A DNA stretch of 64,000 nt from Guadua angustifolia. Its lineage: Eukaryota > Streptophyta > Magnoliopsida > Poales > Poaceae. The position numbers and the translations under genes were made by a program. The notes beneath the pieces were generated by a model. That model was not told the DNA's origin and made no database searches. It saw only the letters and a list, made by a program, of their open reading frames with translations. Where the stretch lies: contig CM070511.1 of NCBI GenBank assembly GCA_036346375.1, forward strand, positions 13,702,001 through 13,766,000. The letters run 5' to 3'. The number at the start of each line of letters is the position of its first letter. Position 1 is the stretch's first letter. This document shows positions 12,074-24,026 of the stretch, piece after piece.

Positions 12074-12689
12074 TTGAACTATTGAAAAAAGTAGCTGATA
12101 TTAAAGCAAAAAATATGTGAGGTGACTTATTGCTGGCAGGTCGTAGAAAGAATTCATCACTCATCGCCAAACCTTGGCAGATTAACCAACAAAAAGCATG
12201 CATGATCGTGCAAACCCAAGGTCACCTAGTAAATCCAATCAAACGATCGACCACAACGCCCTTTCGCCTTGGCGGCTCAACCACTTCACTACGTGATTTA
12301 CCCGCGACGCTAACCCGATGCACCCGAGAAGCCGCCGCCTTTCCTCCTCGGCGTTGCGGCCTTCATTGCGTTATTCCTCGCACCGTCCGCCGCGAAGGTG
12401 ACGCGCTTGTTCCTCGCTGACGCCGCTTTTACGCTGCCCACGGAGGAGCTTCACGGGCGACGCCGCCGATGTTGGCCCACGGACGACAACACGGCGGTGA
12501 ATCGATGTGCCTGAGTGCCGCGTCGGAGAACACTATGCTGGCCGGGCGACGCCGACTTGTAGCCGACAGCGGCGCTGAACTCGGCGTCGGCGCTCGTTGA
12601 CGCTGGTGGAGTCTCCACCTCCATCGGCGCTCGCCGATCGCGGTTGTGGTTTCGCGACGCCGCGGCGAGGTTAGCGCCACGACATCGAT
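12074..12689 (-). pseudogene. 3' part of an inverted, broken copy of the gene at 53625-54155
   Basis: Read on -, this segment matches the 3' half of the intact gene at 53.7-54.3 kb, including its 3' UTR (homologous stop at 12239-12241; homology runs out at 12074 beside CACTA II). Frameshifts are frequent, many at positions where the intact copy has CTG or CAG (for example cctgcacc becomes ctcgcacc). The coding part continues at 15605-15536 beyond a copia insertion. It encodes no usable protein as written. Confidence 0.88.
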
Positions 12690-12735
12690 CGTTGTCTAAT
12701 CTTGTTAGTCTTTTAGATAGTCGACTGAGCGATTC

Positions 12736-15116
12736 ATGTGGATATATCTTCGGCATCTAAAAATGAAGCCTCAATTGCGATTAAACGCTTTCACACAACC
12801 GTGGAGGTTGAATCGGAAGGAGGCTAAAAGTCTTGAGGATGATCGTGGAGGAGAATTTACTTCAATAGAATTTGCAGATATTGTGCGAGATCAAGGGATG
12901 AAGAGGCAACTCATCGCACCTTACTCACCACAACAAAATGGAGTAGTAGAGCGCAGAATCGCACCATAATCGGGATGGCACGAAGCATGATGAAAGCTAA
13001 AGGAATGCCGCGTTTACGGGAGAAGCGTAGTCACAAATGTATGTGTTAAATAGATCACCCACACGCAGCAGTATCTGGGAAGACACCTCCGAAGCTTGGT
13101 CCGAAAGAAGCCAAATGTGCAACATCTCGAATTTTTGGTTGCATAGCATATATCAAAGTGACAAAGCCGAATTTGAAGAAACTCAAGATAGAAGTCCAAA
13201 ACGGTGCTCATTGGATATGAACAAGGTACCAAAGCTACCGAGTGTTTGATCCTATTGGCAACAGAGTGTATGTATCAAGAGATATTGTGTTCGGCGAAGA
13301 AGTCAGCTCGACCGGTACGGAAGTATGAATCAGGGAGGTGCAAGTAAACCTTCAGATGAAGATTTTACGGTGGAGTATTCGACGAACATATTTATAAGAA
13401 ATACAACAGAGGAAACACTAGCACCAGATGTGTCAGACTCTGAGCCGGATCTTGGCGCGACAACGCCTGTAACCCCGGTAAGCTCCCAAACTTCTCAAGG
13501 AAAAGTCCCAGTTGAATTTGTGAGCCCGCCAGAAGATGCCTCACAACCATCTGATGAAGCACCTAGACGATATCGCACCATAAAAAACATCATGGACACC
13601 ACAGCTCCTATGTATGAACTACAAGGAGCAGGCTCTGGTACATGTCTTCTTGCGGCAGATGAACCGAGCTGCTTTGATGAAGCTGAGAAAGAGTTACATT
13701 GGAGACAAGCAATGCTAGAAGAAATGAAGTCCATAGAATGAATAACACAGGTATATGATGAACTCCTCAAGGACACCGCAATAGGCTTGAAGTGGGTCTT
13801 TAAGGTGAAAAGGGACTCAAGTGGAGCTGTGGTGAAGCACAAAGCCAGAATTGTGGCAAAAGGGTATGTCCAGCGTCAAGGAATTGATTACGAAGAGGTG
13901 TTCGCTCCAGTGGCTCGATTGGAGACAGTAAGATTGTTGATTGCAATTGCAGCACACAAAAACTGGGAAGTACATCATATGGACGTGAAAACTGCATTTT
14001 TGAACGGAGACATAGAAGAGGCAGTTTATGTAACGCAGCCCACCGTGGTTTGTAGATGAAAGGAACACAGGAAGGTTACAAACTAAACAAAGCGTTATAT
14101 GGATTGAAACAAGCTCCGAGAGCCCGAACTCCAAGTTGGACAGACATTGCGTGCAATCGGGTTCATAAGAAGTGAAACAGAACATGCACGGTTTATATGC
14201 GAGGTAATAATCGAAACCGCTCACGATTGGAGTATATGTGGACGATTTGATCATTACAGAGCGGCGAGACAAGAAATTAATAAGTTCAAAGGAGATGAAG
14301 AAAATTTTCAGCATGAGTGATCTAGGATTGCTCGGCTATTACCTCGAATCAAGTAAAACAAACCGAGGACGGATTACTCTTTGTCAATCAATACACGCAC
14401 CAAGATCTTGGAAAAATGTGAGATGCAAGATCGTAATCCATGCCAAATACCTATGGAAGCCGACTAAAACTCGGTAAAGAAAGTAACTCTCCTCCTCTGA
14501 GATCAAACAAACTACTGTACATTGTTGGAAGTTTGCGCTATCCGCAAATACAAGACTGATATTGCATACTCTGTTGGATATGTGAGCCGTTTCATGGAGA
14601 ATCAAACTGAACACTTAACAGCAGATCAAACATATACTCGGTATATAGTCGAAGTATTTATATTGGATGCAAATTCGGAGGAGAACAGATGATGCAAGAC
14701 CGGAAGGTTATAGCGATAAAGATATGGGAGGAGATGAAGATGATCAAGAAGCACAACAAAGCGTGTTGTTTAAACTTGGGGAGAGTTTAATCGGTTGGCA
14801 ATCGCTAAATGAAGGTTGTTGCATTATCGACTTGTGAAGCGAGTATATGGCAGCTACTACGGCAAAGATGCGAGTGTGTATGGCTTGGACGACATCGGGA
14901 GAGATGTTGGGAGAAAAACCGGTGTCCTATACTTCACATCGACAACAAGTCAGCAATATCTCTCAGAAGAATCCAATTCTTCATGATCGAAGCAAACATA
15001 TAGATGTTCGGTATCATTTCATCAGAGAACGAGTGGAGGCAGGAGAAATCAATATTGAGCATGTAAGTTCAGAAAATCAGCTGGCAGACATTCTGACTAA
15101 ATCATTGGGCCGATAG
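12736..15116 (+). pseudogene. pol: Copia pol remnant: integrase end, reverse transcriptase, RNase H
   Basis: In order: integrase core end (GGEFTS, then YSPQQNGVVER) at 12840-12960; a linker with serine/threonine-rich sequence at 13325-13740; reverse transcriptase from about 13787 (KWVFKVKRD, KARIVAKGY, VRLLIAIAA, MDVKTAFLNGD) to the YVDDLII active-site block at 14231-14255; RNase H from about 14809 with an ADILTKSLGR ending at 15116. Several frame breaks and one stop per few hundred bases make it inactive. It would have copied the element's RNA and integrated it. Confidence 0.9.
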
Positions 15117-15189
15117 AAGTTCTTAGAGTTGAGAAACAAACTCGCTTACGTGGAAATTAATAAGGAAAAACAAGATTAGGGAGGTGAAA

Positions 15190-15535
15190 TGTTGTCTAAT
15201 CTTGTTAGTCTTTTAGATAGTCTGTTCTATTTTGGTAGAAGTCGATAGTTTGTCTCAAGAGGAGTTGTAAGAAGAAAGGAGTCCGTAGCATTGTCGGGCC
15301 AAGGAACGAAGAGTCATTGCGTATTTTCAGCCCGATTTGTTTTCTCGCTTCAGAGTTCGGTTCTGTTTTGGAGTCTCAGATATTCAGAGTTTGTTTACCT
15401 ATTTAAAGAAGAGAAGAATACCTGAAAAAGTCGCAGGTTGTGCGGCACCAAATTCTTGCTTCATCGAGTATTACGTGGCTCGCTTTTTCTCGTGTTCAAC
15501 TTTGTTCGCGTGAGGTTCGTGGCTGATTTCCAACA
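15190..15535 (+). repeat. 3' LTR of the copia element
   Basis: 346 bp, starts TGTTGTCTAATC and ends TTTCCAACA. Its first 31 bases are repeated at 12691-12721, the only part left of the 5' LTR. Confidence 0.9.
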
Positions 15536-15836
15536 TCGACGCCGACCGCCATAAGGCCAGCGTCACGGCCTTCATCACTCGACGAGCGCTCATGCGCTTC
15601 CTCATGGTTGGAGTTGCAGATACTGGTTTTAGCTACCACCGAGCTCTCTAAGCTAGTGTATCTGTGTGCAAAGATGATAGCTAACTAACCACGGATATAA
15701 ATATGGGGCATGGCGTGCAGGTAGATACAAAGGTGCGTGAGGTCCTAGCCGCAAGAGTGGTGATGAAAACAACGATGTTTTCGGGTCGGGGCGCTGGTTT
15801 ATGCGAAAGTGATGCGCTCGTCTAGCTCGTTGGACA
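15536..15836 (-). pseudogene. 5' part and upstream region of the broken gene copy
   Basis: On -, the start codon homologous to that at 53625 lies at 15605-15603, followed by 23 codons in a partly shifted frame before the copia break. The 5' UTR and promoter-proximal sequence (15606-15830) match 53400-53624 closely. At about 15830 homology is lost at caccccccgcgttg, where MULE sequences begin, and a short piece of the same upstream region (15845-15887) reappears in flipped orientation. Confidence 0.85.
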
Positions 15837-15892
15837 CCCCCCGCGTTGACTGAAATCCAACCTGCTGGCTGGTAATTCCAAACCCTGACACT

Positions 15893-17231
15893 TAGAAATG
15901 TAAATATATGAAAAAGTAAAATCATCACCTTCGGAGCTTTCCCACTGGTAGCATCTAAAAGAGTTTGAAACAACCATTCAAGCGATGCAATTGTCTCATC
16001 ATATAACAACGCAAAGACAAAAAATCACAATCTGTCTATGGTGATTCACACCAACAAAAACAAAGAAAAGGCCGACCATAGCTATTAGTTTTATAAGTTG
16101 TGTCAAAGCAAACTGCATCACCAAAATACTCGTAGTCCAATAATTATTTGCCATCAGCCCAAAATATATTGGTGATTTGATCTTCCGTATCAAGTTGCAT
16201 TGCATGAAAGAAAGATGGATCTTTTTTCTGACGCTCTTGGAGGTATTGCATTAGTGCCCCAGCATCACCTAATGCCATATCTTGCTGTCGCTTTGTTCTT
16301 AGGTAATTTTTGTAGTCATCAGGAAGAAAAGTTAGATGTCGTTTCCCACCAACTTGTTTAGATAGAAGCTCATAAGTCTCTTTTGGTTTTATCCCTGAAG
16401 CATCAGCCAAATCACCCATCACCATTTGTGCCTTACTAATAACTCTGTGAGACTTCAATAGTCTTGTTTTTTATGGGGTTGTGCACACATGATTATGCTC
16501 AGATTCAAAAGAAGTCACCTCGTAAATGCCTTTATTACTCATGTTAACTCTCATATGGGCATTGCATCCAACTCTCTTGTCCATTCGCTCAAATTTCATG
16601 GATTTTGGTTGGATCTCTTGACCTTTGTGTACCTTCTCTTGAACAAGTGAAACACTTCATTATGCAAACATTGGCGCTTATTCTTTCTATCTTCATTTTT
16701 TCTCGACGCTAAAACCAACATTAAAGGCATAATCATTATAAAACTTGTATGCTTCCTCTATGGTTGCAAATTCCATTCCAACTATTGGTGTCTGCAGAAT
16801 GTTTGAAATTCACAGTGCAACCATCTTTTTCTTTTTACATTACCTCATCGATATCATCTATAAAATAAATAATTAAGTTTCATCTAAATATTCAGACAAC
16901 CCAATTTATAATCGGACTAAAAATAGAGATAAACCATGTAGGGAATTATGGTTTTGCATTATCATTTGTACGTTGCTCGTGACTCGCCGAGGAGGAGACA
17001 ACGACTTCCTCGATTCCTCGCTATCCTTGACGCGAAGATGATTCCAGCGGTGCTTGCTCGTGAAGATTGAATTTTGCGGTGCGCGCCGCGAATTCGGTCG
17101 GCGCCGCCGCTCCGATGGGATTCCGATGGGCGCTGTCGCGACCTCACCACGAACTCACGCGCCCGATCGAAGCAAAGCGGGGTATGCGCCATGACCTTCT
17201 GGCGGCGGCGTTATGCGATGAGCATCGAGGA
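15893..17231 (-). mobile_element. Truncated copy of the FAR1-type MULE (5' half)
   Basis: A direct duplicate of 19682-21020, very similar over about 1.34 kb. It contains the FAR1-domain exon on - (the 104-residue frame 16458-16144 is the same protein as in the full copy) and most of one terminal region, stopping at cgaggaacaa. On the left it begins inside the intron after the transposase exon. It cannot encode the complete protein. Confidence 0.85.
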
Positions 17232-17980
17232 ACAAGCAGCGTTGGACACCCCGCTGAATCCAATGCGGGCTGTCCAACGCGGCAAGGACGCGCATGCCTC
17301 GTCCAACGGTGGTGGACCGTTGGATCGAGGCCTCGCCTTCATTTGCCGCTTGATGAGCCTAATGCGGGGGTGTAACGCCCCTACGCGATTGTTCCTCGAT
17401 GCCTCATCGCACAACGCTACCGCTTTGCTCCGATCTTCGCATGAGTTCGTGTTGGAGCTCGCTACGCGTTTTTTCCTCGATGTCTCGTCACCGGAATCCG
17501 ATCTTCACGAGCAGACGTCGATGGAATTCAATCTTCACGAGCAGGCACCGTTAGAATAATAAACGGCTCGCCCACGAGTCGAGGGACTGGCGTTTTTTTT
17601 TCTACGACACTTATATTTTTCAGCTAACAACACCATTAGGCATGCACCGCCAACATAATCAATAGAATGGAAGATAAATATTTTAAAATTATAAAGCAAA
17701 TGTACATATAGATCCAAATCCCTCCATATCTTACAAGTTTCAATTCCAGAATATACGGAGAGGTACAAAGATATCTATCTATTAAAATAACATTTCCATC
17801 TCATACAAATTTGATCATCAGAGACGATAAAGTTTAATTCTTAATTCTTTATTCCTGCATCCTTTCTGAATCATCGTTTTCTGTATAGTAGGAACGCATA
17901 TGACCAAAATAATGTCCACCACTTGAACCTGTACTACTTAAACCTGAAATAAATAAATAAAGGGATTTGATAAACATCAA

Positions 17981-18191
17981 CCGGATGTTTTTTTGGTTGA
18001 AATCACCCAAATCTAGAACCATTGGATCATTGTTGAGATTCGGGAGTATCGATTACATCCGATCTTATGATTTGATCCAACGGCCCGGTGAATTTGGATC
18101 CGATTGTATGATTTGATCCAACGGCCCGGTGAATTTGGATCCGAAATCCAATGGTTCTAGATTTGGGTGATTTCAAACAAAAAAACATCCG
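17981..18191. mobile_element. MITE-like palindromic element inside the MULE
   Basis: Ends ccggatgttttttt and aaaaaaacatccgg are inverted; inner sequences aaatcacccaaatctagaac and its complement near 18150 extend the arms to roughly 50 bp. The middle carries a direct repeat of tttgatccaacggcccggtg. About 211 bp, no coding capacity. No clear target duplication seen. Confidence 0.75.
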
Positions 18192-18281
18192 GATGATACC
18201 TATACACTCCCATAAATAAAATCACAATTGGATTATTGAACCTATATAGGATGTTGACATAGAAGGTATTCACAAGTCTCC

Positions 18282-20562
18282 TTACCCCATATATTCGGAT
18301 AGGTCATTGAATTGAAAAGATCCAACGCAGATCCATGCATTGGAATTTGTACAGCCTGCAAAGCATATTTGGGAATGGTGATATGACTGGATCCAACATT
18401 CAAAAAAAATAAAATGCTGTAACAAACTTACATTGTTTTCTTCCCCAAGATTACGTGTACGCTCAGACACTTCTAAAATTGCAGTCTCTTTCTTTTTTCC
18501 TTTCCTCTTCTTCTCGAGACAACTTAGATAACGACGTGACCCTCTCCCTCCATCCCTCTTTCTTACACCGGTTGGATTTACACGTGTTGTCTCAATGTCT
18601 ACCTTGGATGCTGAAATATTTGGTGCCTGCCAACCGTTGTCTTCCAAAACAAGTTCTTCCATTTTGGACATAATTTCTGATGCTTGGTTTAGAAGATGGT
18701 TATATGCCAGTTCACTCTGTGATGCAACAGAAATTACACCAGTGAATGCTCTCATCAATGAGCTATAGCGATTTGCCATGTAAGCTTCAGATGTAGACTA
18801 TCTGAAGTGGCAATCTTTTTTCCAGACTTAGCATTCTTCTGCCATCTTTTCAAAAGATACTTTTCAGGAAGTACTTTTATATCATTGAAATCTAGAGCCT
18901 TGATGATATGACAACATTGAATTCCCATGAACTCAAACTTAAGACAGGAACAACTCCAATGATCATTACATATATCATGTAGGATAGTCCGCAGCCGCCG
19001 ATGTCCATCATTAACAATATAACTATGCACATTGCCTTCTATTCCGCAATCTTGTATTGTACAGTTGAGAAATCTACCATACTCTTCTTCGAATACTTTA
19101 TATATGGTTGGAGTATAAATGCATGAAACTTGTTTGAGCATATTGGAAAAGGGAACTTTAGGGGTACCTTGACTTGCCTTGTAATCTGCTACCAACTCCA
19201 AATGACGGCGATCTTCCACGAGTCGCTCCCAATGATTCAAAAAATCAAGCAACCTTATCTTTGGATCCAAGTATTTCTTGATGACATTATTAATGCTCTC
19301 ACTCCGTTGGGTGGATTTCATGTCGACAAAAAATTAGCGACCATACACAAGTGCCCATTTTTGCGAACTTTAAACAAGTCATCCAACCATTTGTTCTTGC
19401 ATAAATCATACTTTGTAAGCATGTCATGCCAAGCACCCAAAAATTCTTCTTGAGTTTCACGATCATTACACGCAATGACCGAAATCACGCTTAAAATCTT
19501 TGAAACACCGAAAACTCCGACCGAGATGTTTTGCGGCATTCGATACATGTGCCACACACACAACCTATGAATAGTATTTGGCAAGACATTCTTTATTGCT
19601 GCGCTCATAGCGACATCTTGATCTGTCATAATTACACGAAAACAAAAATAGTCAAGTGTTTAATACAAGTCTTTCATAGCTTAGAAATGTAAATATATGA
19701 AAAAGTAAAATCATCACCTTCGAGCTTTCCCAATCGGTAGCATCTAAAAGAGTTTGAAACAACCATTCAAATGATGAAATTGTCTCATCATATAACAACG
19801 CAGCACCAAAAATCACAGTCTGTCTATGGTGATTCACACCAACAAAAACAGCAAAAGGCCGACCATAGCTATTAGTTTTATAAGTTGTGTCAAAGCAAAC
19901 TGCATCACCAAAATACTCGTAGTCCAATAATTATTTGCCATCAGCCCAAAATATATTGGTGATTTGATCTTCCGTATCAAGTTGCATTGCATGAAAGAAA
20001 GATGGATCTTTTTTCTGACGCTCTTGGAGGTATTGCATTAGTGCCCCAGCATCACCTAATGCCATATCTTGCTGTCGCTTTGTTCTTAGGTAATTTTTGT
20101 AGTCATCAGGAAGAAAAGTTAGATGTCGTTTCCCACCAACTTGTTTAGATAGAAGCTCATAAGTCTCTTTTGGTTTTATCCCTGAAGCATCAGCCAAATC
20201 ACCCATCACCATTTGTGCCTTACTAATAACTCTGTGAGACTTCAATAGTCTTGTTTTTATGGGGTTGTGCACACATGATTATGCTCAGATTCAAAAGAAG
20301 TCACCTCGTAAATGCCTTTATTACTCATGTTAACTCTCATATGGGCATTGCATCCAACTCTCTTGTCCATTCGTTCAAATTTGGCGGATTTTTGGTTGGA
20401 TCTCTTGACCTTTGTGTACCTTCTCTTGAACAAGTGAAACACTTCATTATGCAAACATTGGCGCTTATTCTTTCTATCTTCATTTTTTACGACGCTAAAA
20501 CCAACATTAAAGGCATAATCATTATAAAACTTGTATGCTTCCTCTATGGTTGCAAATTCCAT
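18282..20562 (-). pseudogene. FAR1/MURA-like transposase of the MULE
   Basis: The ATG at 20562 starts a FAR1-type DNA-binding region (EEAYKFYNDYAFNVGFSV, then HNEVFHLFKRR and FESEHNHVC). The next block (20272-19931) ends in WADGK; a DYEYFGDAVCFDTTYKTN motif opens the MULE transposase domain at 19920, which continues after a probable intron near 19630-19690 with MTDQDVAMSAAI and LCVWHMYR. A SWIM zinc finger (CSCLKFEFMGIQCCH) lies near 18890-18955. The C-terminal tail runs to 18282. Two or three frame breaks, one in a short A run, make it a pseudogene as written. FAR1-like genes may be transposases or domesticated regulators; the terminal repeats favour the former. Confidence 0.88.
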
Positions 20563-21136
20563 TCCAACTATTGGTGTCTGTAATGTTTGAAATTACATTG
20601 TGCAACCATCTTTTTCTTTTTCATTACCTCATCGATATCATCTATAAAATAAATAATTAAGTTTCATCTAAATATTGAGACAACCCAATTTATCTTGGAC
20701 TAAAAATAGAGATAAACACAGCAGGGGAATTATGGTTTTGCATTGTCATTTGCCGTTGCTCGTGACTCCCGAGGAGGAGACAACGACTTCCTCGATTCCT
20801 CGCTATCCTTGAGGCGAAGATGATTCCAGCGGTGCTTGCTCGTGAAGATTGAATTCGATCGGTGCTGCTCGCGAATTCGGTCGGCGCTTTGCTGCTACCG
20901 ATGGGATTCCGATGGTAGCGTCGCGACCTCACACGAACTCACGCGCCGATCGAAGCAAGGCGGTGCACGCCATGACCTTCTGAAGCGGCGCGTTATGCGA
21001 TGAGGCATCGAGGAACAAACGCGTAGGGACGTTAGTTTCCACGTTAGGCTCATCAAACGGCAAATAGCGAGACCTCCGATCCTACGGTCCACCACACGTT
21101 GGACAGTATGCCCGTCCTTCACGCGTTGGACACCCC

Positions 21137-21424
21137 CCCGCGTTGGATTTCAGTTGGGAGGTTTCTATGGCCACAAATGCTACTGGCCAACGTAGCGTGC
21201 ATGGCGCCGTAGTTTTTGGTTTGTCGTAAGAGAAGTGGCGGTGCGGCCGGCTTCACGTTGTCTGCGAGTTAATTAACTTAGTTGTGCGCAGTTCCAATCA
21301 CATTTGCACGCCTGCTACTGTACTTGTCCTTCTGTGCATAGACCAATTGAGTTCATCGTACGTGGGCTTTTTCTAGCTGAAGGGACCTTTCAAACTAGGC
21401 ATGGTTCGCTAAATTAATCAGGGT
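21137..21424 (-). other. Distal promoter fragment of the inverted gene copy
   Basis: This is the reverse complement of about 53065-53345, upstream of the intact gene, including the block ggcgccgtagtttttggttt and the tagaccaattgagttcat block. It closes the inverted duplication on the far side of the MULE. Confidence 0.9.
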
Positions 21425-21536
21425 CACTACTGCAAAACCTTAAATATGTGACGGTCTATCTGTGTCGGTTTTTTTGGAATTGATATAAATAATATTTTTG
21501 TGTCGGTTCTAAAACTTAAAATGGCGGTTTTTGTCG
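21425..21536. mobile_element. CACTA III terminus (left copy)
   Basis: Begins CACTACTGCAAAACCTT and carries tgtgtcggtt repeats. The same end, inverted, closes at 53064, and the host sequence outside both ends is the same locus, so this is a duplicated insertion and not necessarily the two ends of one element. It is interrupted at 21537 by CACTA IV. Confidence 0.75.
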
Positions 21537-21850
21537 CACTACTACAGAACCGGCTACCACAAGCGGCTCGTAACCCCTTTAGAAGGCAACCGCGTGTGAT
21601 ACCCGTCAGGTATCACAAGCGGTTGGTCGAACCGCTTGTGCTGTGGCACCAGAAGCGGTTGGGAAGGTGTTCAGGAGGGCCAGTGGAGCCGCCACGTGGC
21701 GGACTCCAGAAGCGGTTCGTGTTACAAACCGCTTGTGGAGAAGGATATCCAGAAGCGGTTAGTCTTACCAACCGCTTGTGGAGAGCAGCACTCCAGAAGC
21801 GGTTGGAGTCACCAACCGCTTGTGCTCCAACCGCTTGTGGAGAGAGTTTT
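21537..21850. repeat. CACTA IV terminus and subterminal array
   Basis: CACTACTACAGAACCGGC at 21537 is a CACTA TIR. It is followed by about nine agaagcggtt / aaccgcttgtgg units in both orientations. A related array (tacaagcggtt / aaccgcttgta) lies at 28767-28930 on the other side of the ORF2 gene. Confidence 0.8.
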
Positions 21851-22093
21851 CGATTATATGTATTATAGAATATGTTCTTATGGTGTTTTTGTATATCGTT
21901 TTTGACCATAAAATTAAATATGAGTGGAGGAGTTTTTTGCGTAATTAAATATATATTACATATGCATACTCATACGCATGTTCACAAGCTAGCTCAGTAC
22001 ACAAAAAACGAACTTAATAGTGTAAAAAATGGACAAGTACATACACGCAACCGACGTTTACAAGTTTGAATGATGAAAAAATGATTATCGAAC

Positions 22094-22738
22094 TCATTTC
22101 TTGCATGCGTCACTCTTTATGTCCTTGGTCGACATGGATGTCGTCATCAGTTTAGCGGTGTTCAACGCAGGAAACCTTACGTGGAACTCGCCATTTGGAG
22201 ATACAACCTCGTTGACAAGGAAGCCGATGAGTTGTTCTTGGAGTGCGCGCACCCGGTGAGGCGGGAGCACGTTAACGTGCTCATCGATGTTGGGCTGACA
22301 ATTAATTAAGCGGGAAGTATATAAATATCCGATCACATGCAATTAATTAAAATGTAAGTTGTAGCTAACAAATTGACATGCATATACGAACCTCGGCATA
22401 ATGTTCGACTCATCGCCATGGATAAAACTTTGAATATAGTGGAACACGTAGTAGCCACATAAGTTGTTTCGGTATGCGGCGTTTAACCTTCACGGGGAGA
22501 AATTTCGAATATCGGATGAAGAACCGATATGGCGCATGCATATTAATAATAGTTTTTGTAGTGCGTGCACGAGTGCTTACTATGACTTGAATTCTTTACT
22601 CGAATTCTCCTTTTGCTTCTTCTTGAACTTTGCAAATGTCTGTTAAGGACGTCAATGAACCATTGGTATTTTTGGACTGGATTCCTTCTTGAGTCATGAA
22701 CTATAATCCTGCTGTTGTCAAGCTCGATGACTAGAAGG
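22094..22738 (-). pseudogene. CACTA IV ORF2, C-terminal exons with Ulp1-like Cys region
   Basis: On -, 22342-22094 is the final exon (HRVRALQEQLIGFLVNEV, ending ACKK stop). Upstream, about 22500-22400 reads NNLCGYYVFHYIQSF, the position of the catalytic Cys in C48 proteases, and 22738-22650 reads VIELDNSRIIVHDS, the block holding the acidic residue. The exon is cut at 22738 by a solo LTR directly after the HWIL codons, which lie at about 24165-24180. The host exon and LTR form one broken domain. Confidence 0.72.
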
Positions 22739-23718
22739 TGTTGGTGTTATGCCCTTGAGGCAGTCATATAGATGATTGTAACATGACTATGCTTATGAAT
22801 AGTAATATGATTATTAGTCCAATGAATGTATATCATTATATTGATCAGCAAGCATGTGACTTGTTTATGAAACTCTCTACTTATTGATATAATTCTGCAA
22901 GTATCTTTGATCGGATATCATCGTATAGGACAACGATGAATAGATCAGCACATGTATTGATCGATGATTATGTTTCATAGATCATAGGATATGGAGATAT
23001 CATCAATACATTATGAACTCATGATGAAGAACATGGGTTAGATAGACCCGCAATGGACAACTGCGAGAATGTTACATTCTTATGTGTCATCGATGCATCT
23101 CATACATAGTGGATGTATGATCCTTAGACCTGAGATTGTCACATTCCTACATGTGTAATAGTTTACCTTGGGGCCACCAAACGCTATTTCCTAACCGAAT
23201 AGTTATAAAGGTAGCTTTCATGTTTGCTATGAAACATGCGAGAGGAAGTGAGCATCAAGATGGAATTTGCCACTCCAGTGTAACGGAGATATATGTCTAG
23301 GCCACTCGTGTGATATGATTAAGGAAGTGCATGGCCATGCCGTGATTGAGAAGTCAATCACAACTTATTAATATATCACGGATACGAGAGATGGATTGAA
23401 CTATCAAAGGATGACATACTTCTCGCCTTGAGTTCGATCTTCATATAGTTTGGCAAAGGGATTATTACATGAGTACTTTTGAAAGGTTATATTTGATTTG
23501 ATCATATGCGTTTGGGAGTTGGCATGCTCTGCAAGGAACCGCTACCAGCTATTGGATTGGAAAAAGGGTTTTCGAATCTATGTCCAAATGTACATGAACC
23601 TACAGGGTCACACACTTAATCGGTGGGGACGCATTAATTCGGATTGGATCCGTAATTAATGGACCTCGTGGGCTTAATGCTTGTTGATGGGCCTGGCTTA
23701 GGGTTTCGTCGGCGTGGC

Positions 23719-23725
23719 TATATAA
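23719..23725 (+). promoter_or_regulatory. TATA box of the solo LTR
   Basis: TATATAA followed by a purine-rich stretch, the only strong TATA in this LTR and placed roughly two thirds along it, as expected for the U3/R border. Confidence 0.6.
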
Positions 23726-23888
23726 GGAGAGGGAAGGGTGGGCGTGCATGTTGTTGTTCACGTCCGAACCTAGCCTCCACCTCTCATTGCCCTCGCTGGC
23801 GACTTCGGTGCTTGCACGACGACGCACGCGTTCCATCCGGGACGTGTGGATCTGCGTGGTGACGCCGCTGCTATCGCTGCGGCGTGGT

Positions 23889-24026
23889 GAGGACGAACCG
23901 CAGCGAGGACGATCCACGGCGAGGACGATCCGCGTGAGGACGATCCACGGCGAGGACGATCCGCGTGAGGACGATCCGCGTGAGGACGATCCACGGCGAG
24001 GACGATCCACGGCGAGAACGATCCAC
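23889..24026 (+). repeat. Tandem repeat of 15-16 bp units in the LTR
   Basis: About nine units of gaggacgatcc followed by acggc or gcgt, with two alternating tails. Lies downstream of the TATA box, so it would be transcribed. Confidence 0.9.

Larger units (their letters stand above)
12690..15535 (+). mobile_element. Ty1/copia retrotransposon, internally deleted, inserted in the gene copy
   Basis: The 3' LTR (15190-15535, TGTTGTCTAATC to CCAACA) is complete, preceded by the purine tract gggaggtgaaa. The 5' LTR is cut to about 31 bp (12691-12721), which joins directly to sequence just upstream of the integrase end; gag, protease and most of integrase are missing. The LTR pieces share a gatagtc stretch at the break. 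The flanking gene copy resumes at 15536 in register, which shows an insertion. A short tcga(c/t) repeat on both sides may be the target duplication. Confidence 0.9.
17271..21131 (-). mobile_element. Mutator-like element of FAR1 type, complete
   Basis: The ends are long inverted repeats: TGTCCAACGCGGCAAGGACG reads inward from 17271, and its counterpart reads inward from about 21131 (plus-strand cgcgttggacac). The arms stay alignable for at least 200 bp (ggtggaccg, ttgatgagcctaa and tgttcctcgatgcctcatcg on both sides). Between them lies one gene on -. A precise 9-bp target duplication is not visible, partly because the left neighbour is another MULE end. It inserted in the upstream region of the inverted gene copy. 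Confidence 0.78.
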
